Shown: positions 24,187 to 35,295 of the stretch, piece after piece
Layout of the letters: each line of letters opens with the position of its first letter
How positions within the stretch are numbered: position 1 is the stretch's first letter
Origin: Simmondsia chinensis
Taxonomy: Eukaryota; Streptophyta; Magnoliopsida; Caryophyllales; Simmondsiaceae
NCBI GenBank assembly: GCA_018398585.1
Contig: JAGTTD010000006.1
Location: forward strand, 4,042,501 to 4,106,500
Length of the DNA stretch: 64,000 nt
Direction: 5' to 3'
The notes under the pieces: generated by a model
Seen by the model: only the letters and a program-made list of their open reading frames with translations
What the model was told of the DNA's origin: nothing
The model's database searches: none
Position numbers and translations under genes: made by a program

Positions 24187-24735
24187 ATTCCACCTCAAGC
24201 AGATTCACCAAGTTCAATTGATCTGACAGAAGAAAAGAGAATCCCTGAGAAAACCAAATCACATAAATATTACAAAACGATTTATTCAAAATTTGGTGAA
24301 AATCACGCGTGCAAATCGACTGTTCATCTGATAGTAGAGTACCCATGTCGGGTAAAAGAGTCTTTGGAAGCACTTAAACACTTCAAATCACAAGAAGAAC
24401 ATAAAAAAATATTAGGAAATGGCCAAGTTTGACATATGGAGACGTACTACTTTCTAACTCTCGTACCCGAGTCTAGGTAACATAGTGTGAATCCTCAAAG
24501 ACAATCATCATATTTCCAAACATTTGACTATCGCATGTCTCAACACATAGCCGCGGATGATACAGGAAACACATGCAACCAACATACTTGGGTCAAATCC
24601 TATGCAAGCATGCATCAATAAAGGACACAGAAATCCTCAAAATACCCATCTGAAATTAGAGAATCTCAACCACTGTAAATATAACCAAAATTCCCGAACC
24701 AGTTACAAGCCCCAATGGATTGCCTTGTATAATAA

Positions 24736-24836
24736 AGACACTAAGACTTGGTGACTCAAGGAGAGTCAGGTCAAAAGTTCAAATCCTGCCCCCACGTGAA
24801 AAATTCCCTGAGGCCACCCATTGAGTTTGTAGACCC
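24736..24836 (+). mobile_element. tRNA-derived SINE fragment in the POPEYE-like leader intron
   Basis: ACTTGGTGACTCAAGGAGAG followed by a B-box-like AGTTCAAATCC at 24776-24786 and CTGCCCCCACGTG. A similar minus-strand piece lies at 21305-21376 (TTAGTCTAGTGATAAAACAT; GAATTCAAATCTCC). Confidence 0.45.
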
Positions 24837-24847
24837 AAACTCAACCT

Positions 24848-25302
24848 TAGGGATGTATTTGGGCCAAGCCTAGCGTAGCCTGAGCTAATCAGGCTCAACT
24901 CATTTACATTTAGCTTGGGTCGGGCTCAGCTTGAAGCTTGCCAAGCTCCAAAAATTCAAGATTGACCTTGTCTAGTCATAGGCTCTAACCCGACTCGGCT
25001 AAGCTCGAATCCAGCTTAGTGAGCTCCGAACTAAGCTTGAGATTTTCGGGCTCATTTGAGCTCAACATAGTCTTGCTTAGACTCGGACTCAGTTCATTTA
25101 GGCTCAACTAAATATGTTTAGGCTAATAAATTATTTAAGATAGGCTCATTCATACTCACAAGCTTGCAAGCTCAAGTTTCATTAGGCTTGAGCTCAATTC
25201 AATAGGCTAAATAGGCCGGCTTGACCCGCTCGAAATAAGCCGAGCCTTTCAAGGTTTATGACAAGCCAGCCCGTGAGTTGACCTAGCTTATTTACACTCC
25301 TA
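24848..25302 (+). mobile_element. hAT-type non-autonomous element in the POPEYE-like leader intron
   Basis: Starts TAGGGATGTATTTGGGCC and ends ATTTACACTCCTA, inverted. Flanks CTCAACCT and CTCACCCT (7 of 8). The interior is full of GAGCT/AGCTC words, as in the elements at 31767 and 36529. Confidence 0.8.
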
Positions 25303-25589
25303 CTCACCCTACAAAGCACAAAGAAACTTCCAAGTGGATGGCACGTGCAGTGCGGAGATTAGTTTAGGTGCCACCAATACCCTATTACCATAAAAAGAAG
25401 GAAAAAACATCCAGTTACAGCTGATGCCTATTCCCAGAGCTTCCAACTTTCCTATCGACAACCACAGCACACATACAATTTTCCTCAATTAAGTCGATCA
25501 TTAAGCAGCATAGGCAATTCATACCAATAATTGCGTCCCATAAGAACCAACTTCTCTGATCAAGTGAACGGAGCTCAGAATCGACAGCA

Positions 25590-25869
25590 CAAGAAACCAA
25601 CTTTTCCAAAAGTTTAAACTTGAGCTTGAAGGTACACGATTGGGTTTATACTCTAGCAGGCCTCCTCATATGAATGCCCATTGGGCTTGAAACCTGGATA
25701 ATGCACAGGCCTACCTATATCTTGTGCTTGAAATAGATTAACATTGAAAGTGGGATTCAAAAGACACGACCTCTTGGTCATCAATGCTCTAATATAATGT
25801 CAAAAAACCAACTATCTCAAAAGTTTAAACCAATAGATGAAGGCCCAAGAATGATTTTACGCTCTAACA
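25590..25869 (-). mobile_element. TRIM, copy 2, in the POPEYE-like leader intron
   Basis: The minus strand starts TGTTAGAGCGTAAAATCATT (25869), has a primer-like TGACATTATATTAGAGC after the first LTR and a second LTR at 25660-25590 (TGCTAGAGTATAAACCC). Same family as the copy at 3298. Confidence 0.68.
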
Positions 25870-26515
25870 ATCTCCACTAAAATCATTCGAGAAAACTCTA
25901 GATTTCAAATCTCAGAAACCCTAAATCACCCCAAATGCACAAATCAAATCCAAATACAACCTAGCAATCACAGAAAAACAAAGACACCGTAACAACTAAA
26001 CGAAAAACACAACAAATCGTAACAAATGAACAGAAATCCACAACCAAAACGAGAGTTACAATATTGGTACCTCATCTTTTCTTTGGTTCAAATTAGTCTC
26101 AATTTTTTTTTAAATGGTCTCTAATGTTAATATTTCGTGATAAAACTAATCCCAAACTTGTTTATTTTTACTTACGAATACTAATTTGAACAAAGTTATA
26201 AAGATGAGATATCAATTTGAACCAAAAAAAATAAGAGACCAATTTAAACAAAGTTACAGAAAACGTGGACCAATTTAAACATACTTAAAAACACTACACG
26301 AAGGATTAAAGGTGCAAAGAACTCACCAAAAATGATGATTAGCAGGATCACCTTCGCACGCGAGAGAGAGAGAGAGATAAGATACAAACGAAGTGAGAAG
26401 AAAACAGAGAAATAAGAGAGAGAAAGTGAGAGGAGAGAGAGACGCGTGTGGAGGAAGGGGAAAAGGAGTGAGGAAGTAACGTGGAAGGCAGAAGCCAACG
26501 GACATTTATGAGGCT

Positions 26516-26665
26516 ACGTCAGCATTGACACGTGGCCGTATGCTTTTTGATAGGCTTGGAAAGGTCAGTGCCACGTCAGCATTTGGACTGCTTGTGTCTC
26601 GCGTTCTGCGCGTGTCTCCTTTCATTTTGTGTGCTTTTTATGAGTTGAGTCCTACGTGTCGTGTC
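26516..26665 (-). promoter_or_regulatory. Cluster of ACGT-core motifs upstream of the POPEYE-like leader
   Basis: A perfect palindromic G-box CACGTG lies at 26529-26534. Other ACGT cores sit nearby (TACGTCAGC about 26514, CCACGTCAGC about 26571, TACGTG about 26653). bHLH and bZIP proteins bind such sites, and PYE-class genes are known targets of other bHLHs. Function here is inferred only from motif and position. Confidence 0.4.
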
Positions 26666-26699
26666 AACGCCTCCCCGTGCTTTGCCCCCGGTCTTTTTT

Positions 26700-27660
26700 T
26701 ATTCTAAAAAAGTCATAATTTATATACCTAAAATTTTTTCATTTATTATTAAAATATTTTAATATTTGATAATTTTATCACCTAACTTTCTTACAGAATT
26801 TGATAATTTTTTATAAGAATTTAATCAATTTTATACAGAAAATTCTGATATAACTTATAATTACATAAAATATATCAATTATATCAATAATTTCATCAAA
26901 AATTTAATGAATTGCGCTAAAATGTTCACCCAATGTTGATATCAATTATCTAATATATTGCTATAGTTACGTGTCATTTTTGTATTTTGAGGTAAAAAAA
27001 TTAAATTATAGTGAAGATACTAATACGTTGTCAAAATTATGTTTAATTTTAGCATTTTTTAAATAAAAATTTATTGAGTTTCAAAAAAAAGGTATATAAA
27101 TACAAAAAATTTTAAAACTTCAGGGTGTCTAAGTGATAGAATATTTAAACTCAAACTACCTCATTATATAGATTAAAACATCAAGCTACCTAAATAATAA
27201 ATGATCAAATCTTAGGGTACTTATGTGATAATTTCCCTTCATTTGACATTGTTTCGACTACGGTAATGTTTATGCCATATAAAAATGTTAATGTCATAAA
27301 AATTTATGATTATTATTTACTTTAAGTTATATTATTACTTTGATAATTACAACATTCTTCAGTTATTTTAAAGTTTGACAATGTATTTTTCAATTATTCT
27401 CAAATTTTGAAATACTTTTTCAAATATTTAAATTAAAATGTATTTAATAATTTTTGAAATAGTTAAAATAGTTTTAAATTTTTTAAGTTATTTTAAGTGT
27501 AAATGATATCTTTATCCTTAATTATATTATTTTATATATTGTTTTTCTAAGTTTCATATCAGTATAAACTAATAGAGTCATAATGGGTTATATTCAAAGT
27601 ACTTCAAAAATATTTCAAAATATCAAGAAGATAGATATGAACCAAACTTTCCTTTTCTTT
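26700..27660. other. AT-rich intergenic DNA without recognised features
   Basis: Mostly short A/T words with weak inverted repeats (for example AATTTGATAATTTTTTATAA), probably decayed MITEs. No reading frame, gene end or clear element boundary is seen. Confidence 0.5.
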
Positions 27661-27670
27661 TTTGAATAAA

Positions 27671-27913
27671 CAACAACAACAGACTCAATGCCTCAAGGGC
27701 TCCCACATAAGCGGGGTCTGGGAGGAGCAGATGTAGGCAGCCTCACCCCTTTAGGGTGTAACCCTACCGAGAGGTTGTTTCCGAGGACCTCCAACCTTAT
27801 AAGGTTAACAATACGAGGACTTCCCAAGAGGCCACCCGTTGTGGTACTACTCTCGCCCAAGCATGCTTAACTTTGGAGTTCTAATGGGATCCGGTTGCAT
27901 TAATGCCTGGTAA
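27671..27913 (-). mobile_element. 5S-headed SINE (head type B), well preserved 5S part
   Basis: The minus strand reads TTTACCAGGCATTAATGCAA then CCGGATCCCATTAGAACTCC and AGTTAAGCATGCTTGGGCGA, keeping the 5S order from near its 5' end. It then joins the LINE tail (GGTTGGAGGTCCTCGG) and ends in GTT repeats. Target duplication is weak (AATAAA on both sides). Confidence 0.85.
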
Positions 27914-28248
27914 ATAAAAAAGATACATCAACACAATGACACTAACACTGCTAGAAATGGAAGAGAATGAGCTTTGAGCCTAAAACCTTTCGCTGGATGG
28001 TAGATAGTGTTGAATATTCTGTATTTTATACATATATTTTTGTATTTTATACTTTATATATTCTTAGTCCTTAGCATATTCCAAGGAATCTTCATTTACA
28101 TGTAGGATTAGTCTCTTCCTTCTCCTCCTTCATGTAACTGGCCACTTATGGCCATTACCTTCCAATTAGTGCTTCATTTACTTGTATTCTAGAATAGTCT
28201 TTAGTTAATAGTGTTAGACTTAGGTGAGAGCAATATCAAGATGGGTGA

Positions 28249-28495
28249 ACCAAGAGGGTACCAACATGTAAGCACCGAATCCCATTAGAACTTCGAAGTT
28301 AAGCGTGCTTGGGCGAGAGTAGTATCAAGATGGGTGACCTCCTCAGGAGTCCTCGTGTTGCACCCCTCAGGTTGGGGTACTCGGAAACAGCATCTCTTCA
28401 GGGCAGCACCCTAAAGAGGAAAGGCTACCCATATCCACCCCCAGACCCTACTTAGGTGGGAGCTCTTGGAGCACTAAAAATGTTGGTTTTTTTTT
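28249..28495 (+). mobile_element. 5S-headed SINE (head type A) next to an extra 5S fragment
   Basis: Starts ACCAAGAGGGTACCAACATG, carries a nearly complete 5S head extending to CCTCGTGTTGCACCCCTCAG (the native 5S 3' end), then the LINE tail and a run of about 22 T near 28481-28505. Directly upstream, 28219-28248 is another 5S-like piece (TTAGGTGAGAGCAATATCAA then GATGGGTGA). No clear target duplication. Confidence 0.82.
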
Positions 28496-28787
28496 TTTTT
28501 TTTTTTGTTAGGCTTTTCATCTTTTGCCTTTTCATTTTCTTGTATTTTCCTATAAGTAGGATCTTTGTATGCTGGTTTACCATCGAGTAAATACATTCAA
28601 ACTTTTCTCGAGTTCAAGTGTTAATTTAATCTTATTTCAATCCCCGATGAGCTCAAATTTTACGCTACTCTTAACAATTTGCTTTATAACACGAACAAGG
28701 CGATACGGCGAGGTTTTCGTGAGTAAACAAAAGTTAACATAGGGATTATGGTTTCAAAACGTTGCTCCAATGTCAAAGGGCTCGTTT

Positions 28788-29088
28788 ACGTCAAAGAATT
28801 AATTATTCTAAAAATTTAAGCTGATAGGTGAAAGGTAAAGAATGATTATATATTATAATATGACCCTTTACCCAATTGTTTATTACGCTCCAAGAATTGA
28901 TACTGCATAAACTTACCTCATATCCTGCTCGGAAATTATATTAGTGTTGAATGCTAGAAGTTGTTGGGATTCGAATTCATAACCTCTTAGTTAATAAGAT
29001 TTTAATATCATGTTAAGAAACCAACTTACCAAAAGCTAAAGTCGATGGGTGAAAAGCTCACAAATAATTTTATATTTTAATAGTATAG
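28788..29088 (-). mobile_element. TRIM, copy 3, diverged
   Basis: Two LTR-like ends in reverse (AATTTAAGCTGATAGGTGAA and AAAAGCTAAAGTCGATGGGT), with the primer region ATATCATGTTAAGAAACC and TTCGAATTCATAACCTC between them. Confidence 0.6.
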
Positions 29089-29554
29089 TGTCATTTTTCT
29101 TTTAGTGTCTTTCGGTTTTTCTTAAATGAAATTGGTTTTTTGTTGTTCTTTGTTTTCAGTTTTCAATTTTAAAGAACTCACTCTTAAAGTATGAGTTCTA
29201 ACTTCTTCAAACCAAAGAATTACCAAAAAACAAAGAGGGCGTGAGAGTCGGGTCTCGAAAAGTTGGACTACAATTATAAAAGATACTTGGCACATGATGG
29301 TTAGTGTACATTGCCCGAGAGGAAAAATGTGAGAGGTCAAAATACCCTAGGGTGAGAATAAAAAGATGATTGTATATGAGGTTATCTGTACTAGATCTGA
29401 GTATGAAAGGAGTCATTTTCAGATTGTCTTAATGAAGTTTTATAGTTTTTTTTGTGCAAAACTTTCATTGTGAAAGAGTTTGCAGCTTTTTTAATACCAA
29501 AGTTATATTTGAGTTGAGCAATTAATGCAAGATTAATTTTGTACTATACTTTTA

Positions 29555-30176
29555 GGGTGATTTTTTAAAATAACATATTTTGATATTTTTATTTCCAAAA
29601 TAGCACGCAAAAATTCAAAATTACTAAAATAGCACGCAAAAATTAAAAATTATCAAAACAGCACGCTCAGTCGGCAAGCCATTATCACCTAAGCAATAAC
29701 ATTTTGGTCATTTTACTTTTTTTGAAATTAAAAAAAAAAAGTTTATTTTAATGGCTGGAACAACCTTTCACCAACATGTAAAAAAAAAAATTTAAATGTT
29801 GCCTAAATTTTTGTATAACACATAAACTTAGATATATAACAACAATAATAATAGTAAATATATTTTTTTTCTTAGAATACATTTTTAAAATTTTGACATA
29901 TCGAATAATAGTATCTATATAATACAATACTAAAAATTGAGTCAACATTTTTTTTACATTTTGATGAAAAGTTATTGCAGCCAGTTAAAAAAATACTTTT
30001 CTTTTTTTGAAGAAAATGAAATGACTAAAATACCCTTGCTTAGGTGGCAATAGCATGCTGATTGGATGTGCTATTTTGGTAATTTTTAATTTTTATGTGC
30101 TATTTAGTAATTTTGAATTTTCACGTGATATTTTTGAAATAAAAATATCAAAATATGCTATTTTAAAAAATCACCC
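29555..30176 (+). mobile_element. Mutator-like foldback MITE (622 bp)
   Basis: 9-bp flanks ATACTTTTA (29546-29554) and ATACTTTTG (30177-30185), 8 of 9. The ends are long inverted repeats (GGGTGATTTTTTAAAATAAC versus TATTTTAAAAAATCACCC). No coding. Confidence 0.83.
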
Positions 30177-30318
30177 ATACTTTTGTATTCTAATTCCAAA
30201 ATTCAACATTAAATGAAGTATTTGCTTAGATCTCTTATTTTTCTCTTTAGTTAAGAGAGATTTTCACGTAAATTTTATTTTTTTTTTTTAATTAGATTTG
30301 AGTATACGCCCACATGCT

Positions 30319-30509
30319 TGGGCGAGAGTGGTACCAAGATGGGTGACCTCTTAGGAAGTCCTCGTGTTGCACCCCTCAGGTTAGAGGTTCTCAGAAATAG
30401 CCTCCCTTCAGAATAGCATCTTGAAAGGAAAATGTTGCGTATATCTACCCTCTCAGACCCTACTTAGGTGGAAGACCTTGGGACACCGGGAATGTTGCTT
30501 TGCTTTTTG
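30319..30509 (+). mobile_element. 5S-headed SINE, 5'-truncated inside the 5S head
   Basis: Target duplication TACGCCCACATGCT (30305-30318) versus TACGCCCACGTGCT (30510-30523), 13 of 14. The element starts at TGGGCGAGAGTGGTACCAAG, so the first half of the 5S head is missing, then continues to TTGCACCCCTCAGG and the LINE tail. Truncation supports a reverse-transcription origin. Confidence 0.87.
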
Positions 30510-31004
30510 TACGCCCACGTGCTGTTTTATGTGATCTTGTATGAAAGAGAAAAACAAGCATGGTGCATGACTTTGGACGGATGTTGTTAACTTGGTGTTT
30601 TTGGGCCGTTGATGGAAGGCACGTGGAGTGCACGAGGTGGCACACACGTGCCTGCACTCTAGCAAAATTCTGTCACCCCCATGTCTTCTTTTGGGTATTA
30701 TAATAAGCCCGAGAAAACACATTAGTATAATATATAGGACCTAAAAACAAACAGCCAGTATATCATGATATTCAAGGCAGTAAATTATCAGCAATCTAAA
30801 CTCCAACATACAAAATACCGAATCACCTAAAATGACATACCTAACAAAGATGCTCCGAACTACATACAACTGATCAGACCACGAGATGCCGAATCACCCA
30901 AGATAATAACAATTCACCAAAATATAAGCACTTCAGGTCAGAATAAAGAGTTGGGTTTTGATGCATTAATAATATATAATAAAGGGTCGTTTACATCCGA
31001 GGGT

Positions 31005-31352
31005 TTTTCTTTAATGAAGAGACGGTTTTAGATAGAGCAAAGTGGCAGGTGAAAATAAGTATGGCTGACATGGTTGTTATGAGAAGGTAGCATTATGATG
31101 CTAGTTCACAGTGTCTTTAGGCTTTCATAGTCCCTATTGCTTCTACTTTATTGTTGCTTGCATGTTTGGTACTGCTTTATTTGTCAGACTTTGACTTTGA
31201 CTTGATTTTATAAATATTATTTTATTTTTGTTTTTTGATTCTTCAAGATAGTATCATGTAGGAGTAAGATTGTGTATATTTCACCCCCCACGCTCCTCCT
31301 TGGCGGGAGTTTTTTAAGCATTGAGTTTGTTATTGTTGTTGTTGTTTGGCGT
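31005..31352 (+). mobile_element. 5'-truncated RTE-type LINE end
   Basis: 31010-31080 translates to a degraded LINE C-terminus (NEETVLDRAKWQVKISMAD), matching the DRARW block of the copy at 62121. It is followed by a 3' UTR and a diverged tail (GCGGGAGTTTTTTAAGCATT) ending in GTT repeats at about 31352. The target duplication was not resolved. Confidence 0.7.
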
Positions 31353-31766
31353 GGGGACACTAGGGAACTATTTGTAGATAGCTTGCCCTAATACTTCCTA
31401 ATAACCTTGATCACAGCTAAGTTATCTTTGTCCGTGTTAATTTGCCGTACAGACATCTTCATGCATCGTCGAACACTATCCCTCGTTGCTAGGGCCTCCG
31501 CATAAAGAAAGGAGGCATTTTGCCGGAAAGGTCGGGTTGGATCATTTCACGGGTCGACCCGTGTTGGGTTACATGTGACCGAGTTAGCCATCTCTAGTTA
31601 CCTCCGTTTTTAAATATAATCCTCACTTTGTGGGAAAAAAAAATAGTGATGGGCCACACAAGTTGGCCCATATAACCTTTGTATTTTGGGCCACTATTTT
31701 GTGTGATCCATTTGTACATGTGATTGCCCCGGGCCCAATTCTTTCTCATTCTCTTTATCTTGCCAT

Positions 31767-32201
31767 TAGGGGTATATTTGATCCGAGTCGAGCCCGAGCC
31801 TACCAAGCTCAAAGCTTGGCTCGAAACTCACCGAGCTTTGAAAGTTCAGGCTCGAGCTCGGGCTTGACTCGGCTCGATCTAAGCTTGGTAAATTTCAAAT
31901 TAGGCTTGCAATATTTCAGCTCATTTAAGCTCGGGCTTGGCACATTTATGCTCCAATATGGCTTCATTGGGTAATATTTAAGCAAATATATTATACTACA
32001 AAAACCTTGTTTAGGCTCACGAGCCTACGAACTCAAGCTTCAATAGGCTCGAGCACGGGCTCGGGCTCGGCTTGGTAAGCTAAACGAGCTGGCTCGGCTC
32101 GGCTCGGCTCGGCTCGGCTCAAAGCAAGCCGAGCTTTTCGAGCTTTATGAAGAGCCGGCTCGCGAGGGCTCATGAGCTGGCTTGGCTCATTTACACCCCT
32201 G
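31767..32201 (+). mobile_element. hAT-type non-autonomous element with GGCTC repeat
   Basis: Starts TAGGGGTATATTTGATCC and ends GGCTCATTTACACCCCT. The GAGCTC-rich interior contains six GGCTC units at about 32091-32120. The 8-bp flanks are too diverged to call. Same family as 24848. Confidence 0.75.
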
Positions 32202-32234
32202 CTCGCCTCCATTTAAGAAACCACCCCATTTAAG

Positions 32235-32600
32235 TTTCAAGTACAAATAGTTAGAAGCACTCCTTTCAGCGTAAAGTAGAGGCAGTCCAAAGAAAAGTTG
32301 AATAGAGATAATTATAAATAACTGTACTCGTCTAAATCTTACTGAAAAGTTGATCTTACATAGAGCTAAGTGGCAACTAAAAATATGTGAGGTCAACCCA
32401 ACTATTAGGAGAGAGGAGCACACCAATGCTAGTTCACCGTGGTTCTAGACTTGCATATATCTGTTATTATTGTTGCTTCAGTAAGGTGTTCTTTGACAAC
32501 AACATTTCTACAAAATAATATTATGTAGGACTAAGACTGCGTAAATCTTACCCTCCTCATACTCTACTTTGACGGAAGCCTCGATGTTGCTGTTGTAAAA
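32235..32600 (+). mobile_element. 5'-truncated RTE-type LINE end
   Basis: 32275-32400 reads as a decayed LINE C-terminus (SRGSPKKS, stop, IEIIINNCTRLNLTEKL, HRAKWQ). The 3' UTR holds GAGAGAGGAGCACAC, shared with the copy at 51750, and a diverged tail ending GTTGCTGTTG near 32600. Confidence 0.72.
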
Positions 32601-32624
32601 CTAGTAAATTATATTTAGAGAAAG

Positions 32625-32880
32625 TTTAGTTCATGTATACTGAGGTTTAGTAATATATTTTTTGGGTACATTGAAGTTTTGAAATATTTTTGAGACATCC
32701 TAAACATTGGAAACTTTTTTTTTTTTAAGGTACCGTTGGCTTAATGGAACCCTGACCGAATTAAGTAGAGGATACTTGCAAAAAAAGTTACTTAAATTCA
32801 GGGTACGTCAAAAACATTTCAAAACCTTCGGGTACCTGATAAATAAATTACCAAAAGTATATGAACTAAATTCTCTCCGT
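32625..32880 (+). mobile_element. Palindromic MITE, copy 2 of 3
   Basis: Left arm AGTTCATGTATACTGAGGTT pairs with the right arm AAAGTATATGAACTAAATTC. The central TTTTTAAGGTACCGTTGGCT is shared with the copies at 1857 and 34428. Confidence 0.75.
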
Positions 32881-33109
32881 ACTTTTTAAAGTATGTAAAA
32901 AGTTTATAAATATTTAAGATATTTTTAATAATATGTATAAATTTTTTTAAATATTTAAAATATTTTTTTAAATAATATATATAATTTTAAATATTTAAAA
33001 TGTATTATTTAAGATTTAGAGGAAATTTAGGTAAGGTACTGATATACCTTATATTTTACATATTTTATTTTTCATTCTTGCGACATATTCGACTTTTACA
33101 TGTGTGTTT

Positions 33110-34425
33110 TGTTATAATCTAGGTACGTCTTGGCTTAGAATGCAACGGAGCAAACAAATGTTGAAAAGCGGCAAAATCAAGTATAATTGAGGCACAATTG
33201 AAGACTGCTTTGAGAAACCCGACCACGTGCGCAAAAAATGACCAATCGGACTGTAATTCGGTAATTCAAATAGGTCTCGTGGATAATTAATATATATATT
33301 TCAATATTGTATATTATATATTATTTAATATTATAATATTATATTATTTTATATTTATATAATATTATATATTATATAAATATATATATACGGTGGGAGA
33401 GGGAGGACGCGGCGGCGGCCGCACAGCACGCCACTTATAAATATAGATTGCTAGACCTAATTTGAGATCCTTGGGCCACGCCTCCTTTCATCCTCTCTTT
33501 TCCGAAGCCGCTACGAGATCCAAAGGGTTCTTAATTGGGGGAGTACTGGGGAATTAAAGCAAGGATCAACGTTAACATCAATTGGGGGAGTCTTCAAATC
33601 CTTAGTTTTATCATTATTGTTTTCTTTCTTGGATTTCATGATGTTCAGAACTCCTATGGCGGAGTTGACTTTTAGTTTAGGGATGAAGGGCAGGTAGCCG
33701 GCCGTATCCCTGATTTATATTATACTTTTGACGATTGGTTTAGTTATGTTATATTCGCACCCCTGTGGGGAGTTCTTCATAATTGTTGGATATTTTGTAT
33801 GTGTGCTTGTAGCCATGACTAGATCTCTAACCTTGCAGCGATTAGTCTTGTGCTTGTAGCCTAGACTCGAACATAACAGGAATTCACGCGTGGTCAGGGT
33901 TGAGGTTGTACCCAAGCCCAAGCCTACGTTTGCTTAGTAAGCTTGCGCGCATTACCTCAATAAAATTAGATCTTTTATATAAGTTAATATTGAATTAGGA
34001 GTAACAAAAGAATTAAGTAGTGCTAATGAGATAACCTATGCTACATCTAGGGTGCTAAGATAGGTCATGCCTTTAGACTAGTTCATTACCCTAAGTCCTA
34101 ATTTATATATTAACCCAGGCTTAGAGCTTGTAGCCTAAGTCCTTCATATCATCGTCCTAAGTAAAATATAATGACGGGATACGTGTTAAGCTACCCTAAA
34201 TTCACTCCCTAAACTAACCTCAATTGAATTGACACATTTACTTTATATTTAATTTTATTAATTTAGTCAACAATTTATTCAAATAACAAAAATCAAAAAA
34301 TTCAAACCACTTGTTAATCAATAAGTCTAACTTAACACGATTCCCTGTGGATACGACCCGTATACCCGACAAAGCTACGACGTCTCGTACGCTTGCAAGT
34401 AGACGGTTTTAAAACACACTTTAAA
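33110..34425 (+). mobile_element. Probable LTR-retrotransposon-derived segment (Gypsy/LARD type)
   Basis: Non-coding, GC-rich start (GGCGGCGGCCGC near 33410) with a TATAAATATA box at about 33435. It ends with TTCCCTGTGGATACGACCCG, ACGACGTCTCGTACGCTTGC. Such 'CCTGTGGATACGACC' stretches are common near the end of plant Gypsy LTR/leader regions. No paired LTR, primer site or coding seen. Bounded by two copies of one palindromic MITE. Confidence 0.45.
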
Positions 34426-34427
34426 AT

Positions 34428-34655
34428 CACATCGGGTACTCTGAGGTTTGGTAATATATTTTTTAGATACCTTGAGATTTTAAAATATTTTTAAGGTACC
34501 CTGAACATTGCAAACTTTTTTTTTTTCAGGTATCCTTGTCTTAATGGAATCCTAACAGAGTTAAGCAAATGATAACTAAAAAAAAGTTATTAAAGTACAT
34601 GGTACCTCAAACATTACAAAACCTTAAAGTACATGAAAAATATATTACCAAAGTT
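34428..34655 (+). mobile_element. Palindromic MITE, copy 3 of 3
   Basis: CTCTGAGGTTTGGTAATATA pairs with TATATTACCAAAGTTC, and the centre has TTTTTTTTCAGGTATCC. The outer ends are missing, cut by the sequences on both sides. Confidence 0.7.
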
Positions 34656-34660
34656 CTTGC

Positions 34661-35295
34661 TTGGAAGGGCCTAACACCAACTGGAGGAAAAAGAAAAAAT
34701 TCCGCACAACAAAAAGAGAGAGAAAAGCGATCAAGGGCAAGATAAAGGAAAGAGAGAAGCGGGAGTTGCAGGATTTCCTCAAGGATATGTCTCCTACAAG
34801 TAATGCTGAAAAATCGTCTAAGAAAGCCGGAAAGAGGAAAAAACGGAATGGGGAAAACCGAATCCAGAAGATCACGGAAGAAGAGTATGATGAGAGGATC
34901 CTGGAAGCGGAGCGGGCAATAGAGATAGGTAAAAAGGTGGTTTTCAACTTTGATGGTTTCGACCCGACTATGGTGGTAAACATTCTTGCTCAATGATATG
35001 GCTTGGGGTTTGGGGTGTGGCTTCAACCCCGTTCCCGGTTCTGATGTTGGCCTTTTGTATCTTCTTCAGCTAGGGCCCTTGATTGTGTTGGTTTAGCGTG
35101 CGCTGGTGTTTTTTGCCCCGTGTCTTTTCTAGTCCTATTTTCTTTGTCTGATGTGTCGGGTTTTGAGGCAAGCGGTTAGTTCCTGTTTTCTTGTTTTGTG
35201 TTGGATGTTTTGATTCCCGTGTTTTTGTGGGCAGTCTCAAGCCTCGTCTAGCGAGTAGCCGGCTTGTTTAGCAATTTTTTCACAAATTATCGGGA
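34661..35295 (+). other. Unidentified 111-codon frame with following A/T-rich tract
   Basis: 34661-34996 encodes a very basic protein piece (WRKKKKFRTTKRERKAIKGK; EEEYDERILEAERAIEIGKK) ending FDPTMVVNILAQ. After it comes 300 bp of T/G-rich non-coding DNA and AAAAAAAAATATATAT at about 35295. This layout resembles a retrotransposed 3' end, but I do not recognise the protein. The first residues come from the adjoining MITE region, so the true start is unknown. Confidence 0.3.

Larger units (their letters stand above)
24187..26480 (-). promoter_or_regulatory. Probable 5' UTR exon and leader intron of the POPEYE-like gene
   Basis: On the minus strand, 26480-26327 is strongly CT-rich, like a plant leader, and ends in a good donor (TTTG|GTGAGT). 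An acceptor (TTCTGTCAG) just before 24222 would join it to 36 nt of leader before the ATG. The proposed intron of about 2.1 kb holds a hAT-type MITE (24848-25302), a TRIM (25590-25869), a tRNA-like SINE near 24738 and a foldback element near 26058. The splice signals are seen directly; use of this exon is inference. Confidence 0.5.

Noticed and set aside
27671..27913. Cassandra TRIM as source of the 5S sequence
   Set aside because: No flanking LTR pair, primer site or purine tract, and target duplications in the family are 8-17 bp, not 5 bp.
34661..34996. Minus-strand frames of 112-139 codons over the same stretch
   Set aside because: They are shadows of a purine-rich plus strand, giving F/S/L-rich nonsense.
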